Shown: one piece after another, positions 39,963-45,532 of the stretch
Layout of the letters: each line of letters starts with the position of its first letter
Numbering within the stretch: the stretch's first letter is position 1
Assembly: GCA_030706465.1 (NCBI GenBank)
Contig: JAUZOM010000008.1
Span: 1 to 45,532, forward strand
Source: Bacteroidota bacterium
GTDB taxonomy: Bacteria > Bacteroidota > Bacteroidia > Bacteroidales > Paludibacteraceae
DNA: 45,532 nt
Direction: 5' to 3'
The notes under the pieces: model-generated
The model's database searches: none
Told to the model about the DNA's origin: nothing
The model's input: only the letters and a program-made list of their open reading frames with translations
Program-made: the position numbers and the translations under genes

Positions 39963-40366
39963 TAAAGCGAAATAGACATTAATTCATGTCCTAAATCGTG
40001 CAAACCTTTTTCGATCTTCTCTATCTGAGCTTTTCTTGGTTTAGTCCTCCCACGTAAATAGCTCCACAATTGTTTTTGATGTATACCGGTTATTTTTTCC
40101 ATTCCGGATAATGATAATATACCCGAATAGTACTCCAGTAAACTCTCCGTGTCAAATTTATAAACAATTTCAAACTCTTCATTTAGAAATTTAGGGTACG
40201 ACAATCCACTCTCAATTGCCGTTTTTTTATAGAAGTCCATTTGTTCAAGCATATTGTTTTTTGCACTTTCAGCCGTTTCTCCCATTCCATTAAACATTTC
40301 ATTTGTACAATACACGCTAAAAGCCCCATCTGACGTCCTTTCAATTATTGCTTCAATTGTTTTCAT
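39962..40366 (-). CDS. hicB: HicB-family antitoxin
   Basis: The product has 134 residues. The N-terminal part (about 1-55) is the HicB RNase H-like fold with ERTSDGAFSVYC, GMGETAESAKNNM and EQMDFY. The C-terminal part (from about 85) is a helix-turn-helix (MEKITGIHQKQLWSYLRGRTKPRKAQIEKI in pieces). It would bind the HicA toxin and the dyad at 40601-40650 upstream of both genes. It follows hicA by 22 bp. Confidence 0.88.
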   Translation of the reverse strand: MKTIEAIIERTSDGAFSVYCTNEMFNGMGETAESAKNNMLEQMDFYKKTAIESGLSYPKFLNEEFEIVYKFDTESLLEYYSGILSLSGMEKITGIHQKQLWSYLRGRTKPRKAQIEKIEKGLHDLGHELMSISL

Positions 40367-40388
40367 ATATTCTTGTTTTATAGAGGGG

Positions 40389-40568
40389 TTATTTTAAATT
40401 CATTTCTTTCTTTATTTTCATTTCTAATCCTTTACCTACTTCCTTACTTCCATGGTAAGTAGCTACGTAAGTAATTCCATTTTTCTCGTAAATTATATGA
40501 CTTCCAGATTGCCTAAAAACTTTCCATCCGTTTCTCAAGATCAGTTTATTTAACTCACTCGATTTCAT
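40389..40568 (-). CDS. hicA: HicA-family mRNA interferase toxin
   Basis: The 59-residue product begins MKSSELNKLILRNGWKVF and contains RQSGSHIIYEKNG. This is the HicA double-stranded RNA-binding fold with its catalytic histidine in GSH; the end reads GKGLEMKIKKEMNLK. HicA toxins cut mRNA and tmRNA in the cytoplasm and are blocked by HicB. The order toxin-antitoxin, tight spacing and shared promoter support the call. The gene is too short for most length cut-offs and is easily missed. Confidence 0.88.
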   Translation of the reverse strand: MKSSELNKLILRNGWKVFRQSGSHIIYEKNGITYVATYHGSKEVGKGLEMKIKKEMNLK

Positions 40569-40595
40569 AACACGGTCATTTGTTATTTCACCTCA

Positions 40596-40603
40596 CAAAG
40601 ATA
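40596..40603 (-). promoter_or_regulatory. -7 box of hicAB
   Basis: On the minus strand the bases read TATCTTTG, 28 bp before the hicA ATG. It overlaps the near edge of the dyad. Confidence 0.55.
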
Positions 40604-40650
40604 GTAATATTTCTATTAATAATAAGGTAAAACAATAGAAGTATTACTAT
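40601..40650. promoter_or_regulatory. 17-bp dyad at the hicAB promoter, probable HicB operator
   Basis: Bases 40601-40617 and 40634-40650 are inverted copies, with one mismatch in 17 pairs and a 16-bp spacer. The spacing puts the half-sites about three helical turns apart. The near arm overlaps the -7 box, which suits autorepression by HicB. Confidence 0.7.
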
Positions 40651-40798
40651 TATATATTTATTAGCCGAAAGATTTAAGCCTTTTTATAAAAAACACCAGA
40701 CAAGTAGAACTGTCATGTCTATCACGAAATATTATTTTTTGCAATAACCGGATTATCTCGTTTTTATCTGCTTATGCGTTTAACTAAAAATAATTTCG

Positions 40799-40806
40799 TA
40801 CATTTG
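40799..40806 (+). promoter_or_regulatory. -7 box of the lipoprotein gene
   Basis: TACATTTG, 8 bp before an in-frame ATG at 40814 and 104 bp before the preferred start at 40910. Use of 40814 would give a leaderless mRNA. Confidence 0.45.
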
Positions 40807-40909
40807 GCACGTCATGAACAAAGAATGGATTATTTATCCTACGATAAAGGAACTATCCTTGTCACGGCCACGAAAAGTATCAACCAAATACGGATTTAAA
40901 AGTCAAAAA

Positions 40910-41965
40910 ATGATCAAGCATAAACAAGCATTCTTAATTGCTGCAATGGCAATTACCCTGACCGGATTACTGACCAATTGTACCAATCCGTCAAAAAAGA
41001 CAACCAAGTCGCCAAACGGACTGGAAAGTAAGGCGGTAACAAACGAGGAAAATACCCCTGAGCCAACAACATTACAGCCTGTTGATACGGCAAAATACAA
41101 TAAAACACTTATTTACCTTGCAAACGGGGATACTACCGGGCGCTGGCCGGTAAAGAAACAACCCTATCCCCTGCCGGGAGCCATACTACCCTTTAAACGG
41201 ATTGTAGCCTTCTACGGTAATCTTTACTCTAAACGTATGGGCATTTTGGGCCAATTGCCGCCTAAGGAGCTGTTAGCCAAATTAGATGTAGAAGTAGCCA
41301 ACTGGGAGAAGGCAGATCCGAAGACCCCGGTACAACCGGCGCTTCATTATATTGCAGTAGTAGCCTCAGGTACTAAAGGAAAAGATGGCAAATTCCGGAC
41401 CCGTATGCCGGACAAACAAATCGATTCTGTGCTGACTATTGCCAAGATGAGGAAGCATATGATTGTTTTTCTGGATATACAGGTCGGTTGGAGCCGGATT
41501 GAAGATGAATTACCCCGTCTGGAGAAATACCTTAAATTGCCGTATGTCCATCTGGGAATTGATGCGGAGTTCTCAATGAAAAATGGGAAAAGACCAAGCA
41601 CCAGCATCGGCACCTTCGATGCCAGCGATGTCAACTATTGCTCCAATTACCTGGCCAAACTGGTCAGGGAGAATCATCTGCCCCCCAAGGTATTCATTGT
41701 CCACCGGTTTACACAACGAATGATTACCAACTACCGGAATATAAAGCTGCATCCCGAGGTTCAGGTTGTCATGAATATGGACGGTTGGGGTGAGCCTTCC
41801 CTTAAAAAAGGGACCTACTATTTCTTTATCTACAAAGAGCCGGTACAATTTACCGGGTTTAAATTATTTTACATAAACGATCTCAAAAAAGCCCCTAACC
41901 ATATGATGACGCCGGCTGAGATATTAAAACTAAAACCAGGACCTGTTTATATTCAGTATCAGTAA
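40910..41965 (+). CDS. lipoprotein of unknown function
   Basis: The product has 351 residues from the ATG at 40910, chosen because MIKHKQAFLIAAMAI leads to a lipobox LLTNC with the cysteine at residue 24. A low-complexity linker (about 27-70, rich in T, P, K) follows. The globular part has FKRIVAFYGNLYS, PALHYIAVVASG, MIVFLDIQVGWS, YVHLGIDAEFSM and VQVVMNMDGWG. Alternating beta strands with D and E residues at their ends suggest a TIM-barrel hydrolase-like fold. No glycosidase family could be named with confidence. The in-frame ATG at 40814 would add 32 residues before the signal and is less likely. Confidence 0.75.
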   Translation: MIKHKQAFLIAAMAITLTGLLTNCTNPSKKTTKSPNGLESKAVTNEENTPEPTTLQPVDTAKYNKTLIYLANGDTTGRWPVKKQPYPLPGAILPFKRIVAFYGNLYSKRMGILGQLPPKELLAKLDVEVANWEKADPKTPVQPALHYIAVVASGTKGKDGKFRTRMPDKQIDSVLTIAKMRKHMIVFLDIQVGWSRIEDELPRLEKYLKLPYVHLGIDAEFSMKNGKRPSTSIGTFDASDVNYCSNYLAKLVRENHLPPKVFIVHRFTQRMITNYRNIKLHPEVQVVMNMDGWGEPSLKKGTYYFFIYKEPVQFTGFKLFYINDLKKAPNHMMTPAEILKLKPGPVYIQYQ

Positions 41966-42076
41966 GCAGGACCTGAAAAGAATTACAGGATGATTCAATA
42001 TCTCACCTATCCGGTGATTGAAACTGCTATTCCTATTAAAAAACAACTGATTTATTCACCTTAAAAAACAACAAAC

Positions 42077-42850
42077 ATGGAATTTATGCCTATCCCCGGT
42101 TTTATTATCGGTCTTCTTGTTATTTTACTTCTTTCAGGGCTTCGGATATGCCAGGAGTACCAACGCTCTATTATTTTTCGTCTCGGACGTTTTCAATCGA
42201 TTAAGGGACCAGGACTTTATTGGATCATTCCATTTATCGATGCCCAACAACGGGTTGACATCCGCACCAAAACCGTGGACCTGGAACAACAGGAAACCAT
42301 CACCAAGGACAGCGTAACCATCAAGGTCAATGCCGTGCTTTGGTTCCGGATAACGAATCCGGAGAACGCTATCATTCAGGTAGCCGATTATTACAAAGCC
42401 GTTTATCAATTCTCCGTAACGGCTTTGCGTAATATCATCGGCCAACATTCACTGGACGAAGTGTTGCGGGAACGTGAACAAATCAATGCAACCCTTCAAA
42501 AGAATGTGGATTCTATTACCGAACCCTGGGGCATAAAAATCGAAATGGTGGAGATGAAAGATGTGGAAATTCCCGAAGCTATGCAACGTGCCATGGCCCG
42601 TGAAGCGGAAGCTATCCGTGAAAAACGTGCCCGGATTGTAAAAGCGGAAGCAGAACTGGAAGCATCCATCAAACTGACACAAGGTGCAACAGTCATGGAA
42701 GGAAGTCCGATTGCCCTCGAACTTCGCCGGATGCAAATGTTATCGGAAATAGGCATTGATAATAATACAACCACCATTGTCCTGGTACCTTCGGAATTTA
42801 CGAATGCCGCGAAGAGTTTTAGTGAGCTAGCAGCAAAGAAAGAGAAGTAA
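42077..42850 (+). CDS. slipin (SPFH/band 7) membrane protein
   Basis: The product has 257 residues. One hydrophobic N-terminal segment at about 7-26 is followed by the SPFH domain: EYQRSIIFRLGRFQSIKGPGLYWIIPFID, shortened here, then VDIRTKTVDLEQQETITKDSV. A long helical stretch rich in A, E and R (AMAREAEAIREKRARIVKAE in part) is typical of slipins and drives oligomer formation. Slipins form rings at the membrane and often pair with an NfeD protease, but no nfeD is next to it here. The gene converges on tal. Confidence 0.92.
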   Translation: MEFMPIPGFIIGLLVILLLSGLRICQEYQRSIIFRLGRFQSIKGPGLYWIIPFIDAQQRVDIRTKTVDLEQQETITKDSVTIKVNAVLWFRITNPENAIIQVADYYKAVYQFSVTALRNIIGQHSLDEVLREREQINATLQKNVDSITEPWGIKIEMVEMKDVEIPEAMQRAMAREAEAIREKRARIVKAEAELEASIKLTQGATVMEGSPIALELRRMQMLSEIGIDNNTTTIVLVPSEFTNAAKSFSELAAKKEK

Positions 42851-42864
42851 GATTTTTTATAAAC

Positions 42865-42906
42865 AAGAAACAAGAACCAAGAGCCAAGACATTAGATTCA
42901 AGAAAA
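42865..42906. repeat. left 7-bp array
   Basis: The units AAGAAAC, AAGAACC, AAGAGCC, AAGACAT, TAGATTC and AAGAAAA run at 7-bp steps. It begins 15 bp past the slipin stop codon. The unit AAGAGCC is the reverse complement of GGCTCTT in the right array, so the arrays can pair: CAAGAGCCAAGAC on the left matches GTCTTGGCTCTTG (43031-43043). Confidence 0.8.
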
Positions 42907-42957
42907 AAAGACGTAGAGAGACAAGACAAGGAGCAATTGTTCCGGATTGGGGTGTAT

Positions 42958-42995
42958 AACAAAAGAGGAAAGCCGGTTGGCTTTCCTCTTTTGTT
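42958..42995. terminator. perfect 17-bp bidirectional terminator
   Basis: The 17-nt arms pair without mismatch around GGTT, with a stem core AGGAAAGCC / GGCTTTCCT and A/T-rich ends. It separates the convergent slipin and tal genes and can stop both. Confidence 0.93.
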
Positions 42996-43033
42996 ACTCC
43001 TATAAACACAGGCGAATAATTGCAATATAGTGT

Positions 43034-43103
43034 CTTGGCTCTTGATTCTTGACTCTTGGCTCTTGGCTCTAAACTCAACGCTCTAAGCTCTAAGCTCTAA
43101 AGT
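43034..43103. repeat. right 7-bp array
   Basis: Ten units at exact 7-bp steps run from 43034: CTTGGCT, CTTGATT, CTTGACT, CTTGGCT twice, CTAAACT, CAACGCT, CTAAGCT twice and CTAAAGT. The last overlaps the tal stop codon. Confidence 0.92.
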
Positions 43104-44053
43104 AGCTCCGCAATATATTTCTCCAGCTTAATCAGGTCTTGTGTAAATTTACGAATTCCTTCTGCCAGTTTCTCCGTAGCCATGGCGTCTTCATTCAGCA
43201 TCCAGCGGAATGTCTTTTCATCCAGACTAAGTTGTTTAATCCCGAGTAATTTAGAATCTCCGGCATCCAGTTTCTTTTCCAGAACGCCTTCAGTATTCTC
43301 AAGTTCCTTTAGGAATGCTGGCGAAATGGTCAAGGCATCACAGCCTGCCAACTCAATAATCTCACCTATATTCCGAAAACTGGCGCCCATAACCGTTGTG
43401 GCATAACCGAACTTCTTAAAATAATTGTATATCTGTTTTACCGAGTTTACACCGGGATCTTCGACTGCCGGGATATCCGTCACGCCACGGTCCTTTTTAT
43501 ACCAATCCAGTATTCGACCGACAAAAGGAGAAATAAGCGTCACCTTGGCCTCGGCACACCGGACTGCCTGGGCAAAAGAAAACAGCAAGGTCAGATTACA
43601 ATGAATACCTTCTTTTTCCAGTTTCTCGGCTGCCTGGATTCCCTCCCAGGTTGAAGCAACTTTAATGAGGATCCGCTCACGCGAAATACCATTGGCCTCA
43701 TACAACTGGATCAATTCACGTGCCTTGCCCATACTGGCTTCGGTATCAAACGAAAGCCGCGCATCCACTTCCGTTGAAACACGCCCGGGAACAATCTCCA
43801 GTATTTTCAGACCAAAATTAACCGCCAGCTTATCCATAGCATGGCTTAGCTGAATGGTTCTATCGTTTGATATACCTTTGGCATATTGAATGGCGTCGTC
43901 GATCAGCGCACTGTACTTGGTATCCATTGCAGCGGCAAGGATCAGGGAAGGATTGGTGGTGGCATCAACAGGTTTATAGGCCATCATGGAATCAAAGTCG
44001 CCCGTGTCGGCTACGACTTTTGTGTACGTTTTTAGTTGTTCCAGTAAGTTCAT
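43097..44053 (-). CDS. tal: transaldolase
   Basis: The product has 318 residues, TalB-type length. [11 protein letters not shown] near the start and [13 protein letters not shown] hold the catalytic lysine (K131), which forms the Schiff base with the sugar. [11 protein letters not shown] is a further family mark. It moves a three-carbon unit between sugar phosphates in the non-oxidative pentose-phosphate route. The gene points toward the slipin and ends at the right 7-bp array. Confidence 0.96.
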   Translation of the reverse strand: MNLLEQLKTYTKVVADTGDFDSMMAYKPVDATTNPSLILAAAMDTKYSALIDDAIQYAKGISNDRTIQLSHAMDKLAVNFGLKILEIVPGRVSTEVDARLSFDTEASMGKARELIQLYEANGISRERILIKVASTWEGIQAAEKLEKEGIHCNLTLLFSFAQAVRCAEAKVTLISPFVGRILDWYKKDRGVTDIPAVEDPGVNSVKQIYNYFKKFGYATTVMGASFRNIGEIIELAGCDALTISPAFLKELENTEGVLEKKLDAGDSKLLGIKQLSLDEKTFRWMLNEDAMATEKLAEGIRKFTQDLIKLEKYIAELL

Positions 44054-44147
44054 ATTATTGATTTTAAAGTGTTCTCATTTTAAAATAAACTAACTGATTT
44101 GAAGTACCATTTGTTCGCTGGGAACAAAACATACTTCAAACTTAGCT

Positions 44148-44642
44148 TCAGTTGGCTTTCGATCTGCTTCGAACAAGTTGATCGATGATCAGAAAGATGA
44201 CGCCAAAAGTAACCGATATATCTGCCACGTTTAATATCCCGGTACGTAGCCGGCCGATACCGAAATTAAGAAAATCAACCACCGCAAAATCATTCAATAA
44301 CCGGTCGATTAAATTTCCCAGTCCTCCTCCGATCATACTGACAAAAACAATAATCATTTTTTTATCCGTCAATTTGAAAGCGCAATAATACAGTCCGTAT
44401 AAACAGACTAAAATTGGAAGGATGATAAACAGGATGTACTTCACAGAATCCGGCCAGTCGGAGCCGAGACTGAGGAAGGCTCCCGTATTTTCCGTATATT
44501 TTAAGATGACGGTATTGTAAAAAAAGGATAGCTGATCTTTCCCGGTCAGGTAGGTTGTTGCAAGGATCTTGGTTATTCTGTCCAGCGAATAATTAACCAA
44601 TAAAACTATCAATGTCAGGATTAGTTGTTTTTTTCGTTTCAT
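44148..44642 (-). CDS. lspA: lipoprotein signal peptidase
   Basis: The product has 164 residues from the ATG at 44642; a longer in-frame opening has no membrane start and overlaps the upstream gene. Four hydrophobic segments lie at about 6-20, 65-88, 95-112 and 138-155. The aspartyl-protease motifs are GNLIDR with VVDFLNF (D123) and LNVADISVTFG (D141), and the NTGAFLSLG loop is present. It cuts prolipoproteins at the inner membrane, which fits the lipoproteins seen in this window. It lies 31 bp after the transporter gene on the same strand, so they may share an mRNA. Confidence 0.93.
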   Translation of the reverse strand: MKRKKQLILTLIVLLVNYSLDRITKILATTYLTGKDQLSFFYNTVILKYTENTGAFLSLGSDWPDSVKYILFIILPILVCLYGLYYCAFKLTDKKMIIVFVSMIGGGLGNLIDRLLNDFAVVDFLNFGIGRLRTGILNVADISVTFGVIFLIIDQLVRSRSKAN

Positions 44643-44673
44643 GTTATTTCTATATTTTAATCGGATCTGTACT

Positions 44674-45532
44674 TTACAATGATTTCCGGTTCTTCCACAC
44701 CTGGTAGGAGTTAATAATGTTTTGCCAGAGCACATACGATCCGGGCCCGATGGAAGCAACCGGATTTAAATACAGTTGGGCCATCCAAATAGCCAGAATG
44801 GTATTCTTTTGCCCTAATCCCTGGCCGCCGGCCACCGTATCATCATAGCGCCTGCCGATGACACGGCCTGCCGCAAACTGACCGGCACAGACAATCAGGG
44901 CCCCTGCTGCAATGAGGGCTTCGGTTAAGTAGGACTCTTTCTGTCCGATAATAAACACAACCATGCGTCCGGTAACGATACACAAAGCCACAGACCACAA
45001 ATAGAAAGAAAGTCCCGAAAAGGAAGCAATTTTAGCGTTCATCCCGGGTGTGAATTTTTGCAGCGCCATTGCCAGGGCAAAAGGAATAAACAATAACACA
45101 AAAACACGTTGCGCAATAGCCAGAAAAGATTCAAAAAAAGGCAAATCCTGATAGTGCCCGATCCGGGAAAAAATCACCGGGGCCGCCAGGGCTACACACA
45201 TATTGCTAACCAGGCTATAGGTAGCCAGGCTGCCGACATTCCCTTTCAACATGCCTGTTATAACAGGAGCAGCCGTTCCGGTAGGAGCCAGTACACAAAT
45301 CATAGCCCCTTGCGCCAGGGTAATATTGAAGGGGGAAAGCACAAAAAAAACAGAAAGGCTGCCCAGGAGTTGGATCAGTATTAACCAGATATGCAGACGG
45401 GACAGGCGCAGTTGGCTTAATCGCAGGTTACAATACGTGAGAAACAACATGGCAAAAATCAGGTAGGGTGTCAGAAATGACAACTGAATAAAAAATCTAT
45501 AAAAGACAGCCCCCACCGTAATGGCAATGGGC
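44674..45532 (-). CDS. BASS/SBF-like membrane transporter, 5' end cut by the window
   Basis: At least 280 residues are visible; the frame is open to the window edge with PIAITV before the first valine-coded start at 45516, so the true start is outside. About nine hydrophobic segments are seen. The segment CVLAPTGTAAPVITGMLKGN (residues near 75-95) matches the conserved crossing region of bile-acid:sodium symporter-like proteins, and GGQGLGQKNTILAIWMA resembles the second. The substrate is not predictable and need not be bile acid. Confidence 0.72.
   Translation of the reverse strand, partial: PIAITVGAVFYRFFIQLSFLTPYLIFAMLFLTYCNLRLSQLRLSRLHIWLILIQLLGSLSVFFVLSPFNITLAQGAMICVLAPTGTAAPVITGMLKGNVGSLATYSLVSNMCVALAAPVIFSRIGHYQDLPFFESFLAIAQRVFVLLFIPFALAMALQKFTPGMNAKIASFSGLSFYLWSVALCIVTGRMVVFIIGQKESYLTEALIAAGALIVCAGQFAAGRVIGRRYDDTVAGGQGLGQKNTILAIWMAQLYLNPVASIGPGSYVLWQNIINSYQVWKNRKSL

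Larger units (their letters stand above)
40569..40909. other. divergent control region of hicAB and the downstream lipoprotein
   Basis: It is 341 bp if the lipoprotein starts at 40910. It contains the hicAB promoter and dyad at 40596-40650 and a plus-strand -7 box at 40799-40806. No other gene was found. Confidence 0.6.

Noticed and set aside
44101-44137. Terminator after lspA
   Set aside because: An imperfect stem (13 of 16 pairs) without a T-run; not strong enough to list.

Overview
The window looks like chromosomal DNA of a Bacteroidota bacterium, most likely order Bacteroidales. The evidence is a protein with a type IX secretion C-terminal sorting domain, FISUMP domains, a DUF5686 outer-membrane protein, a fused lpxC-fabZ gene inside an HD-lpxD-lpxC/fabZ-lpxA cluster, and repeated promoters of the form TTG-N~20-TAnnTTTG in place of sigma-70 boxes. 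Most start codons lack a Shine-Dalgarno sequence. No rRNA, CRISPR array, phage gene or transposase was found. Species cannot be assigned from this sequence.

Layout. 0.2-5.3 kb: a small outer-membrane beta-barrel protein, a PerR-like Fur regulator, a secreted FISUMP/T9SS pair and a MarR regulator. 5.8-11.5 kb: the DUF5686 protein, a CDP-alcohol phosphotransferase overlapping a GtrA protein, and the dipeptidase PepD. 11.6-18.4 kb: a TetR-controlled efflux locus made of a lipoprotein adaptor, an RND permease fused in frame to a TolC-type channel, and a two-cluster ferredoxin. 19.0-25.6 kb: an HD phosphohydrolase, the lipid A genes lpxD, lpxC-fabZ and lpxA, then glnS. 25.7-29.6 kb: a secreted thioredoxin-fold protein, then a minus-strand group of a kinase-less HAMP sensor, a beta-propeller protein and a small secreted protein. 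29.8-34.2 kb: rsmA, a second GtrA protein with a flippase-like membrane protein, and a 5'-nucleotidase split over two genes. 35.4-40.6 kb: tyrS, two tRNA-Gln genes, a Panacea-type toxin-antitoxin pair, a stand-alone AICAR transformylase and a hicAB pair whose hicA is only 59 codons. 40.9 kb to the end: a lipoprotein, a slipin, transaldolase, lspA and a truncated BASS-like transporter.

The most unusual material is non-coding. Two elements 30 kb apart (about 4529-4747 and 34803-34969) are built on an 11-bp period with an AACCC core. Each folds back on itself, carries its G-rich run on the minus strand, and lies between divergently transcribed genes. The second has four G5 tracts separated by exactly 6 nt, a textbook G-quadruplex motif. 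A different structure, two oppositely oriented 7-bp arrays around a perfect 17-bp terminator, separates the slipin gene from tal. Several regulator genes have clear dyads at their promoters (PerR-like, MarR, TetR, hicAB), so probable operators can be named from sequence alone.
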